Assembly (NCBI RefSeq): GCF_000002235.5
Contig: NW_022145525.1
Coordinates: forward strand, 248,001 to 312,000
DNA: 64,000 nucleotides
DNA from: Strongylocentrotus purpuratus
Taxonomy: Eukaryota; Echinodermata; Echinoidea; Camarodonta; Strongylocentrotidae
Reading direction: 5' to 3'
The notes beneath the pieces were generated by a model that was not told the DNA's origin, ran no database searches, and worked only from the letters and a program-made list of their open reading frames with translations. Of this stretch, positions 13,650 through 24,660 are shown one piece after another (the first letter of the stretch is position 1; each line of letters starts with the position of its first letter). A program made the translations under genes and the position numbers.

Positions 13650-14055
13650 CCAGTGGCACAAATCGTCATCCTCACTGCAGCGATTTATCCACAACCCAAC
13701 GGATACTGGTCAAGCCTTTGAATTACCGAAACACGCTTGGACAAAGTTTAACCGTCTTCAAATTAAAGTGGTGTCGGCCGTTTTAAGGCCAATATGTTTA
13801 GATGGGGCCTGGTACAAAGTCCGTCTTGTGAGTGTGGTGCAGATGAGCAAACAGCTGACCACATCATCACAACCTGCCACCTGTTTAAACCCACCAAACG
13901 ACATCCCTAGGCTGGTGATGGAAGTAGAAAAGACCACTAGGGAGTGGGCCAGTAGCCACTCCGAGTGCCTGCTTCACAGTACTTTAGAAATTTAACAGTT
14001 TTTGTTCTGGACATACGCAAAAAGAAGAGGAAGAAGAAGAAGAAGAAGAAGGTTG
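13650..14055 (+). pseudogene. LINE 3' end with zinc knuckle
   Basis: The plus-strand translation, across frame changes, gives GQAFELPKHAWTKFNRL and [20 protein letters not shown] followed by IITTC. This C-x-C ... H ... C motif is the usual C-terminus of many non-LTR polymerases. A GAA-rich tail (14023-14052) follows, as at a LINE 3' end. Confidence 0.8.
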
Positions 14056-14435
14056 ACTCTACTGATTATGATAGAAAACAATTCAAATGATGTTTAACCA
14101 AGTTCTCAATTGTTGGCCCAAAATGGAATATTCTAGTATTTCGATGAATGCTAGTACAAGTACACGTATATAGATAAATCACAATGAATATTGATTTCAC
14201 ATATTGTCACATTCGTCCAGTTTTAATAAATAACATACGGATGATTTCACACACAGACAAAACATTCATATACTAGTGATTTAAAATTACTGGTTGCAGT
14301 GGATGGGGGGAGAGGGGGAGGGGAGGGGGTTGCAGCCTCTTTGCCCTGCATTACTTTGAGATACTCTCAAGATGCTTGCAGGATAGTTTTGACGAACATG
14401 GCGCCTCTAAATATATATACAGATAAAAGCAAAGC

Positions 14436-14699
14436 TCATGAAACAGGTGCCCCAGGAAAGTTTACAGCATTTTTAGTACATCTCAACATTTGATCATCAT
14501 CCATGGAGGGCATTTCTAATGACAACGCCAGTCTTAATTTCGGGGACATTCCATGAAATTTAGCTTTATAGAGGTATGCAATTGATGAAGGTGAGCGATC
14601 TTTTAAAACTGTTTGAATGTGGATGAATGATGTAATAATATAACGAACAATAATAGTGGGTTCTTGTATATACCTTTCATGTCTGGTGCAATGCCACAC
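14436..14699 (-). other. Unassigned open frame
   Basis: Minus-strand frame of 87 residues ending with the unusual, non-repetitive stretch LALSLEMPSMDDDQMLRC. I do not recognise it. It lies just downstream of the sialyltransferase and has no clear splice sites. It may be a fragment of a repeat or an exon of another gene. Confidence 0.2.
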
Positions 14700-14769
14700 T
14701 TGGCGTATCTATGGTATCATCAATAACCACTGCAGTGCTCAAACATTAAACAAAAAATCTACTACAGTG

Positions 14770-14940
14770 TAGGTACCTATTCACCTCACCTGGGTTGAGT
14801 GACAAATGCAGAGTAATTTCTTGCCATATGTGATGCACAATGGATTCGAACCCCTTACTTTGTGGTACACAGTCCGGCAACATTTCCACTAGACCACATC
14901 ACCTCACTTTCAATTGCTACCACATCAGTTCGAGATTAAT
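14770..14940 (-). mobile_element. tRNA-derived SINE, head part
   Basis: On the minus strand a box A-like GTGGTCTAGTGGAAATG and a box B GGGGTTCGAATCC are followed by a core with CACCTGGGTT complement sequences shared with the SINE at 52.8 kb. The tail is missing. Confidence 0.7.
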
Positions 14941-15311
14941 CTAATCATGTTGAACTGTGAAACTGGGATCAGAGAGTTTTCTGAGGTATTCTTTACAAGC
15001 AATTTTCTTGAGATTGGGCTAAATTTTCATCAAATGATATAATTATTTCGTTAACGATATTTTCAGGGCATTCATATATGTCTCTATTAAACTTCCCGCT
15101 GGGCAATGTCAACGTGATGGTTACCAAAAAAATATTATCATTATTATATACATGTACAGCCCTAAGTGAATTCTTGGTCATTGGGGAGGACCAATACGTC
15201 ACAACGTTGCCAATTTGTGTTTCACTGATTACAACTTTCAAAATTCATAACTGTCCAACTTTTAATATTGCTCAACCTCTCACTAGTTAGTTTAGCTTGT
15301 TATGTGCTGAT

Positions 15312-15317
15312 TTTATT
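15312..15317 (-). terminator. Candidate poly(A) signal of the sialyltransferase
   Basis: AATAAA on the minus strand, about 175 bp after the stop codon. The position is plausible for a short 3' UTR, but AT-rich sequence makes chance matches common. Confidence 0.4.
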
Positions 15318-15491
15318 AATTCCAGCTTGTTAATAGGTTTAATAGACTTCCCCTTTGTTAAAGTGTCTATGCTTTGATGCTTTGGAAGGTTTTTACAAGG
15401 CTTCCTGATTATGGCATTGTCAACGTGGTGTTTACATGTCCATTATGACACCATAGTCGATGAGGCATATAACCCGAAGTGACTTCTATCA

Positions 15492-15721
15492 TCACTGCTT
15501 ACATGTTCCCGTGTGAAGGTTTACAGTCCCTAGCATATGCATTTGTAAGAGTATTCTAAACTCTCCATCAGAACTATGGTGACTTGTGAAAGGAAGGTTA
15601 TTGAAGTAATGATAAGCTGTTTCTTGAACTCTTGCTTCACGTAGCTGGATTGGGAAAGGCCAGAACCCATAGAGATGGATCTCATTGCACATAGTAGCAG
15701 CTAGGTTAATCAGGTACAGAC
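15492..15721 (-). CDS. Sialyltransferase last exon: motifs S, III and VS
   Basis: 230 nt including a TGA stop at 15492-15494. It encodes LYLINLAATMCNEIHLYGF followed by WPFP (motif S), AYHYFNN (motif III) and HHSSDGEF (motif VS, H355 and E360 counted from the exon-1 NTG), ending GTCKQ. In most ST8Sia proteins motif III reads HYYD; here it is HYFN. Confidence 0.95.
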
Positions 15722-15990
15722 CTGTAATAGAATAAACAGATGAAACCTGTAAATATCTTGCTAAGTATATAAATATAGAGCCATACAACTCAATAGTATC
15801 GTTTACCCGCGGTCTCCACAGTAATATATACGTACTATCATTACACATATTCAATTTGGATAGTCAATATCAACAGTAGGTCTATCGATAGGCTTGAAGA
15901 CAAAATAATATGTTGTAGAATTATGCTGAGAAAATACTTATCGTAAGAAAGGAAATAGTATAATGTGTGCTAAAAAGAGACCCCTAAAAT

Positions 15991-16023
<33 letters not shown>

Positions 16024-19000
16024 GGGGGACAAACGCCCCCTTCAAGATTATTTAAACACTTATGAAATATTTCACTAAATTGAAGATTAAATTAGAAAAC
16101 TATATGACAATTTTTTCTTCACAGAAACCGTTATTTCCATTTATTGTATCTTTGTATATTATGCATTGGGCATTCTCGCCCTCTGTTGCTCTTTATTCTT
16201 TAAAAGTACTATACCCCACCCCCCCCCCCCCCGAGTATGATTAAATGTTGTCAGATGAAAATAATATTTAATTTTTATATAGCGCTTAATACAAATGTCT
16301 CTAAGCGCTTTACAAATATATTATTACCCCGGTCATTGGATTCAGTGCTTGCCCGCACACAACGTGTGCACAATCTCCACTCCCTGGGGAGCATTCCAGA
16401 CAGGCGTTACATGACGCTCAAAAACTGTTTGACCAACAATGACTATAATGTTTAACAAGTACTATCATAATAGTGACGATGATGATGATTTTAATTATGA
16501 ATCACTACTATGAAGTAATTATCGATGGTGAAAATTTACCTGTCGATGGCTTTTTCCTTAGACCACGCCTCTTCCAGAACTCCCATATACTGACGTAATG
16601 TGAAGGATTGGCAATCACGAGTTGAGAATCTATCCTATCACGATAGCTAATAGCTTTGAGACATGGTTCAACTAACTGTCTGGAGCCGAAGCATGGATAC
16701 CATACCATGCTATCATACTGGTTCATGAAGCTGATGTAGGATTCTACCATACTCTCATTCACAAGTCCACCAAATCTAATAAGACAAGATCATACAGAGT
16801 CAAAGAAGATTATGCTTAACTCATTAAAACGCAACGTGAACATCAGATGATAGAAGAGCTGAGGGTACATATACAATGTATTTATAATTATGTAATGAAA
16901 GCAAAGAAATTTTTCGACACTCTTATGAATAATACATAATATGAGAAATGAATATGAGAGAGCCATGGTGCCTAGCTCTATCAAACTTTCACGTTGCTGT
17001 CTCCTTCCTTTTAATTTGTATGCAAAGGTAGAAAAATGTCTCCGCCAAAAATCAAAGCAGGTGGGGGGGGGGGGCGTTTCACAAAACTTGTCATCAGTGA
17101 CAAATGACAGTTTTCTTGTTATAAGCTACTGAAATCCTTGCATCTGATTGGTTGTCAACAGATTTTTACTGGTTTTTGTCATTTGTCATTGAAAAAAAGG
17201 CTTTGTGAAACGGGTTCCAGGTCCCTGGCTTTGAACTTCATTGTGCATAGGGCATTTGAATGTAATTCTAGACGACATGTAGCTAGTAACGAAATATTAA
17301 ACATGTTCACTAAGCTATTTAAACAAAATGTGTGTCGCCATAATTTAAATGTTTGAGAAGGTTATCTCATTACCCGGCGGTTATTTGATCATCGCGACAT
17401 AGAACAAACCAAGAGAGTACGTGTACAGTACAACAAATCAGATATGTGACTTACTTTCTATCACAATGTTTTGTAACAACAGTAATTACAAGCTGTAATT
17501 AGTAGCAAAGAGTTGCGACTGTGATGATGACTGAAATTAAATTTTCATAATCATGTATTTATTTGTATCAATACTAAAATATATAATAATTATAGTGCTT
17601 ATATAGCGCCTAACACTTGCTTTATCAGAAGTCTCTAAGCGCTCTACAAATAATGCAGCAGAATTACCCTGGCTTTAGCAGTGCAGCTGTTACGCGCGCT
17701 GTGTTTCGAGGAATAAATTCCTACCAGGTACCCATTTACTTCACCTCAGTATATTTGAACATGAACCATATAGCTTCGTTTAGTCTCATTTTACAACGCC
17801 CCCTATCGTCAGAGTCAGCAGCCTAACATGTTAGCCTATGGAATTTTACCCCCCAAAATCGTTAAAATTCATTTTTTGTTTAAACGAAAAGCACACCCGA
17901 CGTACGTTATCACTAGCTCTTTCATTGGAACCCTCATATCCCATTGACTTTTGAAAGTTCACCCACCGTAATTTTTCAAAATAGGTTGCAAGCTCGCCAT
18001 TGCCTATAAAACACATGTGAAACAAGTCGAACTTTGGACTCAGTTTGCCAAGCGATTTTAAGATTATAGGTCAAGCACACGAAGGATGAGAAGCATGAAT
18101 TATCATAGATCACTTCTGCTTGGTTCGTTATGTCCATTTCATCCAACCCCCCACCGTCATTTTTCCATTTAGTGAAAGCAAACATTTTGCCGAGGTAAGC
18201 AAAAACATGAATATTCATGAACGGTCAGACAATACAGCCTTTTAGTACGTAACGTAAAGTGAATTGGAATGGGCGATGATGCGTCCAGGAGGTAGAGGTC
18301 AGTGCTTTGTGCTGGCAATGTTCCAGCGAGCGAAAATGAGACAACCAGAGCAATATGATGTTTAGGGTCCTACTTCAGATAAGAAATCATCTCTCCTACT
18401 CAACACGTATAGTTACATAATACCGAAACAACTTTCAGTCGAGATATGTCTGAAATCTTATAACAAATTAAGAACGCGTCATATGGATATGAATCAAACA
18501 TGACTCGGTATATACCCTGCTGGAAAGAACACACTCAATTCACAGTGTGAATCACAGTGTGAAATCACAGTTCACACTGTGACCACAGTGTGAAACACAG
18601 TGTGATTCACACTGTGAATGAGTGTGTTATTTCCTTTTCCGGTTATCCACACTGTGAACCACAGTGTGAAACGAATCGAGCACAATGTGAAAACGCCCCA
18701 ATTTAACATTGTGGAGCACACTGTGATTCACAGTGTGGAACACAGTGCGATTCACGCTGTGAATGAGTGTGAATGAGTGTGTTCTTTCCTTTTCTGGTTA
18801 TCCACACTGTGAACCACAATGTGAAAACGCCCCAATTTAATATTGTGGAGCACACTGTGATTCACAGTGTGAAACACAGTGCGATTCACACTGTGAATGA
18901 GTGTGAATGAGTGTGTTCTTTCCAGCAGGGATATTATTTCAGTCTACAGTGTTTATGTATAAATTGAAAGACTGCACAGTTACAATATAATTATATATGT

Positions 19001-21064
19001 GCATATTCTTACAATCGTGACTTACTGTTTAAATAGTATACTAGGGTTGAAAGAAAGGAAGTCTGTTCGTTTCCCAGCATCCTTTATAAAAGCTTCCAAG
19101 GGTGCTCCATTACATCTAAGATAAAAAATAAAAACGACACAACTTAGCATAAGGATATGACAGACCAACATGACATTAATTGCTGACCAAAATAATATCA
19201 CAATTATTCAACTTGAATTTGCGATGTAAAAGGTTATCATGCAACATATCAAGATATTTATGATTGGAATTACAAATTTTGAGAACCGTTCGCCTGACGG
19301 TTTTCATAACACTACACTCTATTGGGGAAAACGAGTATGGTAAAACCGGTCACTCAAAGATTTTTACTTTTTTGAGGCACTTCTTGATCATTTTGAAGCG
19401 CAATTTTTTTAGGGCTTCAATATTACACCATATCACAGACACTGATAACACTTAGGGCCGTGTATCTCATTGATCCCTTTAACGACAAATTCAACACCAA
19501 ATGTCATTGACCATACACTAATTCGTTGACATGTACGCTTATAAATATCAAAAGGTAGTATTGATGATTGATCTACAAGGCTATATTAATTGATTACTGA
19601 TATGCACTAACAGTCTATTGTCATAACTTAAATGAAAACAAAAATGTGTGTGTGGTATTAGAATATTCGAATGGTAAAGCTTGATTCTTATACCTGAATA
19701 CGAAGTCCATGCCATCTATCTGTGAACCACAGGTACTTTTCTGCAATGATCCACTGTTTCCTATGATGGCACACTTCTCATAGCGTTTCCCTTTCAGTGG
19801 TGATTCCTAAACGCACAAAAAGAAGAAACAAATATAGTTCTTAGAAATTTAAAAATCAACTGCAAATTTGAGATATTTATTAATTGAAATAATGTTCGGT
19901 TATTTTCTTTTTCATGCCAGACAGCGAGGAAGTCATCCTACATATTAAATTCTTGAATTTAATTCAAATTCAAGTTTATGTGGGCGTGGTCTCCCCCACT
20001 CAGTGTTATTTAGGGTACGCATGTGCATGTTCCCAGCGACCCCCCCCCCCTTTTTCAGCAAAATTCCGGTGTGTAAAGTCAATACGGGTCGACCCTTTTC
20101 TTTTGTTATACGAGCCTTTTACAGCACCCCCCTTTTCAGCAAAAGTCCGGTGTGTAAAGTCAATACGGGTAAACCTTTTTTTTTTGTTACGAGCCGGAGA
20201 GTTTGGGAACACGCATGGTATCCCTCCGTTCACGAAGTGGGGGCGGGGGTCTTTCATACTTAATTTGTCATGGTCACATAACCCGAACATGTGAAATATT
20301 TCCTTGGAATTGCCCAATTGTATCCATTACGTATTTTTGGTACATTGGTCAATTATTTTACACTATATATATATATATATATATATAATCTCTAAATTGA
20401 AACATGGATTAACGAGAAAGGTTTAAAGTATTCAAACTCCAGGGGCCCGTTTCACAAAGCCTTTTTTCAATGACAAATGACAGAAATCAGTGACAAATCT
20501 GCTGATAACCAATCAGAAGCAAGGATTTCAGTAGCTTATAACAAAAACTGTAATTTGTCACTGATGACAAGTTTTGTGAAACGCCCCCCCCCCCCCCCCC
20601 CCCCCCCAGGATGGAAAGTAATGATCTTACCTTCGGCAATGTAGACATGAAATCCTTGGTAGCCACGAAATTTGTTTGCTTCCAGAATCTTTTAGTGACG
20701 TAGTAACATGGCATTTCTTGGTCAAGCTGGACATTGGTTTGGGTCAAGATGAGATCACGATCTGTACTGACATTGGTCTCTGCATTCAGCTCACGTCTAG
20801 ATACAAACATGTAAGAGCACTTAGCTCCTTTATTAATTGTTCAACCTTAAATAAGAAAGACTAATTGAATACCCCGATGTATGGCAGAGAGACAGAGAGA
20901 GAGAGAGGGGGAAAGAGAGAGAGAGAGAGGGAGAGAGACAGAGAGAGAGAGGGGGGGGAAGGGGGTACAAATAGTCATGTTTCGGTTGATGTTAATTTGA
21001 GAAGAAGGCAATCAATTATATAATCAACCATGAGGGAAAGATGATTAGAAATATCCCCCCCCCC

Positions 21065-21097
<33 letters not shown>

Positions 21098-23285
21098 ATA
21101 GATTATGTTTTAACTTATCACAAGATGGAAAGTACTCGATCATTTGCCCGGTTTTTTAATAAAAAAAAACAACAATAACTTAGTGTGTACAAAAATTCAG
21201 TGCACCAGCTGATCGATCATTCTCTAGAGTGGGGAGGGGGAAGGGGGGCTAACAAGTCCGCAAATTATGTGACAACAGAAGAGAGTTCTCAGAGTTTGTA
21301 GTGTGTGCCGCTTGTGACACCTAATTCTCTGACAAGCTGAACGAAAGAAAGAATAAAAAGAAAGAAAGTCACGAGCCCCTGATTGTGTAACGTGCCCCCT
21401 CCCCTGGATCAGCCAATGAAACATGTCCTCTAATGATGTTATAAAACAGAAATAAACCTACCTAAAATTATCAAGATGTTGTGGACTGGCCTTCCAATGG
21501 TGCTTTTGTAGCAGATTCGCATAGAGATAAATCCGCTCTGCATCACTGTTGTTGAAAAGCCATATTTGCTTTGTAAAATTCAAGGATCTACAAATCATCA
21601 AAAGAAAATGAACGATGAACATGAGGTTTTCAAGATATTTAGAAAATGAACGACGTTAGTTTTAACCTACTAGCACCTTCGTTAATATCATCACCAGCAT
21701 AACCATAATTACCACAATCGCTATTGTCATCATCGCCACCATAACAATCATTATGATCGTCGTCATCGCCAACATCAACAATTACATCATGATCGTCGTC
21801 ATCATGATCAGAAAATGTAGAACTAACTTTGACCTGAAAGTTCACAACTTGTTTTTATAAACATTACAGTAAATTATGTCCACTTATTTAGTTGCTGCCT
21901 GATTTGGTGAAGGGCGTTGGTTTATTTCCTTTAAGGGGCGGGGGGGGGGGGCTACTTAGAGATTATGTTCCTTTTAAAAAAGGAAACCCAATTTTCTCCC
22001 GCAAGGTCTCGTCAAATAAGCATTACTATATCCTGCATCAAAAATTTATTTTATTTAAAAAAAAATTTAGAACAAAAAAATGTCAATTTTTATCAAAAAA
22101 AAGATTAAAAATATTTTGTTTTCATTAAATTCAGATTTGAAGAAGAAACAAAATTCAATTAATTTTTTTTTTTTTTTTAAATCACATTTTTTTTCAACTC
22201 CCAAATAGTACTCCCAAAGTTCTGGTCATGTGACAAGCTCTCAACCAATCAAAAGCCAACAAATTTTTGATGCCTTCAAATATTCCATGCCTTCTATTCG
22301 AGGTCTTACTGGTTAAAACTATGGGCCTCGGTGACTGCAAAAGTATCATTTGCTTCGGGGCTGCGCCCCTCAGCAAATAGTACTATTGGAGTCACCTCTT
22401 GCTCATAGTTTTAACTAGAACCTCTCAAGACAGTGTATATTTGTATACTATATTTATTGTACTATAGAAAAAGGGATTGTTATCCCCTTTCATACATTGT
22501 GATGATAGAGACTGGAACCCTCAAGCTAAACAACTCGAAACAAGCAATGTAAATATTGATTTTGCCACATGGTTGGGTTCTATTTATATTTATCAATACA
22601 ATGAATTCATTGACCCTCTGGTTTCGTTTTATTTGTATCCATCAATACCATTGCTTTGTCCATTTGGTCTAATTATGAACATTTAGCAGTGTCCTAGTAT
22701 AGAGTTCCTTGGATTCACACACGTTGAAAGATGACTGAAGAAATAAGAACTACGACCAATCATTAAATTGATCTGTGTCTTAACCTTTCGTTTGTCTCTT
22801 TGCATTGGAATTACATAATGCATTACTTCTGTGCGAAAACTATATTTGACACCACTCACTTAAATTGTCCACAAGGTAGAGGAAAAATTTAACTTTAACA
22901 TGAATAATACGAATTTATAATGACATAAACTTTTGTTTTGCCGTGTGCCTTAAAATATATTGTCTTATTTTTGTTTATTCGTCCGTTTTATGGTTTCTCC
23001 GAGAGATTAAGCGGGGGGGGGGGGGTAAAGGCAACAACCCCTAGTGTGCTGCATAATTACGTAAAACTGTACCATCTGCTTTGTTTATTACGTACTCGTC
23101 AACGTTTCCATGCATCCCCTGGAACAGAAAATGTGAAGTAATAGACGTGGGTGGAATTTTTCGCAGTCGCCTGGTGTATGAGATCGTCGATAACAGCAGA
23201 TGATAGAGCATAATCGTAAACAGGACTGCGATGACGAAATGACGTGAATATTGACGACGTCGAAACGTAGTCGAAAGTCGGCACA
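15492..23285 (-). CDS. GT29 sialyltransferase, ST8Sia-like (7 exons; 5' start not settled)
   Basis: Exons in transcript order: 23285-23096, 21587-21462, 20796-20631, 19806-19694, 19115-19026, 16775-16540 and 15721-15492. All borders are AG/GT, the phases agree, and the sum gives 383 residues plus a TGA stop. The protein has a basic cytosolic tail, a signal anchor at about residues 17-37, a stem, and the four sialylmotifs: L (KCAIIGNSGSL to FNPS), S (PSTG to YGFWPF), III (YHYF) and VS (H then E five residues later, in HSSDGE). Known role: Golgi type II enzymes that move sialic acid from CMP-sialic acid to glycans. FVFRCN and YGFWPF favour the ST8Sia (alpha-2,8) group, but linkage and acceptor cannot be read from sequence. 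The first exon lacks an ATG; it opens with TG after a strong acceptor, so an upstream exon must supply the start. Confidence 0.9.
15992..16022. repeat. Poly(G) tract
   Basis: About 30 G residues, in the intron between the last two sialyltransferase exons; probably the end of a G-rich transposon. Confidence 0.9.
16255..16450 (-). mobile_element. SINE copy lacking its tRNA head
   Basis: The sequence runs ATATAGCGCTTAATAC, CTAAGCGCTTTACAA, GCCCGCACAC and GACGCTCAAAA, nearly identical to 52805-52985. It is in minus orientation and truncated at the 5' side. It lies in a sialyltransferase intron. Confidence 0.8.
16540..16775 (-). CDS. Sialyltransferase exon between motifs L and S
   Basis: 236 nt, phase 2 in and phase 1 out. 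It encodes FGGLVNESMVESYISFMNQY, WYPCFGSRQ, LVIANPSHY and WKRRGLRKKPSTG. NPxxY, the WxxRG motif and PSTG are the usual lead into sialylmotif S. Confidence 0.92.
17063..17221. mobile_element. TTTCACAAAG-type MITE (intronic)
   Basis: Inverted ends CGTTTCACAAAACTTG and GGCTTTGTGAAACGGG, with an internal GACAAATGACAG block. Same family as 20442-20612 and 41560-41707, in opposite orientation to them. About 160 bp. Confidence 0.8.
17590..17750 (-). mobile_element. SINE fragment (tail and core)
   Basis: Contains TATATAGCGCCTAACAC, CTAAGCGCTCTACAAAT and CTACCAGGTACCCATTTAC, the tail and core of the local SINE family, in minus orientation and without the tRNA head. Confidence 0.65.
18515..18930. mobile_element. 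Fold-back element with CACAGTGTGA units
   Basis: Perfect 23 bp terminal inverted repeats starting CCCTGCTGGAAAGAACACAC. The 416 bp interior is made of short palindromic units (CACAGTGTGA and TCACACTGTG), two larger halves being repeats of each other. Flanks are TATA on the left and ATAT on the right; the target duplication is unclear. Intronic in the sialyltransferase. Confidence 0.88.
19026..19115 (-). CDS. Sialyltransferase exon: sialylmotif L, second part
   Basis: 90 nt, phase 2 in and phase 2 out at GTAAGT. It encodes CNGAPLEAFIKDAGKRTDFL and SFNPSILFK, completing motif L (AP, D-G-K-T and NPS positions conserved). Confidence 0.92.
19694..19806 (-). CDS. Sialyltransferase exon: sialylmotif L, first part
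   Basis: 113 nt, phase 0 in and phase 2 out. It encodes RYEKCAIIGNSGSLQKSTCG and IDGMDFVFR. This is the large sialylmotif, which binds CMP-sialic acid; ST8Sia enzymes have the comparable CAVVGNGGIL and HDFVFRCN. Both cysteines of the first half are present. Confidence 0.94.
20035..20190. repeat. 74 bp tandem duplication
   Basis: Two adjacent copies of a block with CCGGTGTGTAAAGTCAATAC preceded by a C tract and CTTTTTCAGCA. Open frames over it are artefacts of the repeat. Confidence 0.8.
20442..20612. mobile_element. TTTCACAAAG-type MITE next to a splice donor
   Basis: Inverted ends GGGCCCGTTTCACAAAG and TTTTGTGAAACGCCCC. The interior, with TGCTGATAACCAATCAGAAG, is almost identical to 41560-41707. 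It is extended by a run of C to 20608, which ends about 20 bp from a sialyltransferase donor. Confidence 0.85.
20631..20796 (-). CDS. Sialyltransferase exon before motif L
   Basis: 166 nt, phase 2 in and phase 0 out at GTAAGA. It encodes RELNAETNVS, YYVTKRFWKQ and DFMSTLPK, the region just upstream of sialylmotif L. A MITE of the TTTCACAAAG family with a C tract ends about 20 bp beyond the donor. Confidence 0.82.
20880..21097. repeat. (GA)n tract and C/A runs
   Basis: A GAGA-rich stretch at 20883-20960 and a C run followed by about 35 A residues at 21055-21096, both in a sialyltransferase intron. Confidence 0.85.
21462..21587 (-). CDS. Sialyltransferase stem exon
   Basis: 126 nt, phase 2 in and phase 2 out at GTAGGT. 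It encodes SLNFTKQIWLFNNSDAERI and LLQKHHWKASPQ. The stem of GT29 enzymes is poorly conserved; the assignment rests on phase, strand and position. N-glycosylation sequons (NFT, NNS) fit a luminal stem. Confidence 0.8.
21600..23090. other. Intron without recognised features
   Basis: Sialyltransferase intron between the stem and anchor exons. It holds degenerate GATGAT/CATCAT repeat (21660-21810), A/T runs and a G run near 23010. No exon or clear element was recognised. Confidence 0.5.
23096..23285 (-). CDS. Sialyltransferase exon with signal anchor
   Basis: The exon follows a long T tract and ACTCAG acceptor at 23286-23300 and ends at a GTACGT donor in phase 2. It encodes CRLSTTFRRRQYSRH, basic and cytosolic, then FVIAVLFTIMLYHLLLSTI, the membrane anchor, and the start of the stem. 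The first two bases are TG, so the codon is NTG: an ATG split as A|TG, or an internal Val, Leu or Met if the protein starts further upstream. Confidence 0.8.
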
Positions 23286-23939
23286 CTGAGTAAAAAAAAA
23301 ATGGTTATAACATTAAAATGTTACCCTTGCCATTGTTATGTTACAGGGGAAATAAATTTAAAAAATGTAAAGCGTTCAGAAACGTAATATTAAGCGCTGT
23401 AAAAGTTTCACTGTTATTTTCAATGTTAATATGAAATATTTGTCATCATTCATAACCCAAGAAATAATGATGATCTAAATTGTGCACGATGTTCAACTAT
23501 AACTTATAAGACTTTATTTATAAATTTCAGGTCATACAGTCATAATGATTTATTTTCAAGTATATACATTAGTATAATCTGTTATATTTTTGATTTTGAA
23601 AAGATGAATAAAATCTTCACTTCAATTCAGTTCATTAACAGCGGAGATGTTTGCTATACCGTGTGAGTCAAAAAAAAGTTTACACCTAGAAAATTGCTAA
23701 TTATTTTAAAAATCATCTATGAACAGTAAAGTATTATACATCTTATGAAAGAGTGTTTTATCCCAAATCAGTTGGTATCATTTTTGTGTGGTATGTGTTC
23801 ACGCTTGGATGAACATGAGGCATTGTTTGCGAGAGTAGTCCATTTAAACTTCACCCCACTTTAATTTGGACCCGAAAGTGGGGTGCAGTTTGAGAAGAAG
23901 CTCACTACAGAGCTAGAGAGAGAAAAGTCCCGAATCTGC

Positions 23940-24660
23940 AGTGTAAACAAACTTTGCCAGGACGCGCATATTTTTTTTACACAGCTGTTTAGCCATTTTC
24001 GCTAAAAAGTTCACAGAATTGCTCTGGTGAAAGAGTCTAAGTTGTCAGCGCACTATGTACAAGCACGTACACACAGGGAAGGGAAACTGATAGAAAGGGA
24101 AAAACAAAGATAGTGGAGAGGATATGGAGAAGGAAAAACAACGAAATACATAAGGAAAGAGAAGAGGATAAGTCAAAGGAAGAACACAGAAATACAATTG
24201 TTGAAGAGTTAAGAGGATCATATAGCTAGACTAAGAAAAACAGGGAAATACATAAAGAAGGAGAAAGGAAATCTATCGGATTTAAACAAAGGAATGACGA
24301 AAGAGAAAAGGATAGATTGTAGGAGAAAAAAAGAAATACATAAAACAAAAGAGAAGAGGTTAGAATGAAGGAGAACAAAAGAAATATATAACGAAGGAGA
24401 AAAAGGATAGATTAAAGGGGGGAAAAAGAAATACATGACAAAAGAGAAGAGGGTAGATTGAAGGAGAACACATAAATACATAATGAAAGAGAAGAGAGGA
24501 TAGATTTAACCCGAAACAAATAACGAGTATGTGCACTGTGTAACACTGCTAAGGGATATGCTAGACTCTGTCTCTAGTCGTTTGCACAGTATATTTGACT
24601 GAAGTGGCTAAACAGGCTGTTGTGTAAAAAAAAAATATGCGCTGCCAGGACATCGCCAGC
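23940..24660. mobile_element. Probable fold-back element around a purine-rich array
   Basis: The arm GCGCATATTTTTTTTACACA followed by GCTGTTTAGCCA (about 23965-24000) is repeated inverted at about 24603-24650. Between them lies a purine-rich array with AAGGAGAA and GAAATACATAA units of about 55 bp (24080-24505). Confidence 0.55.
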
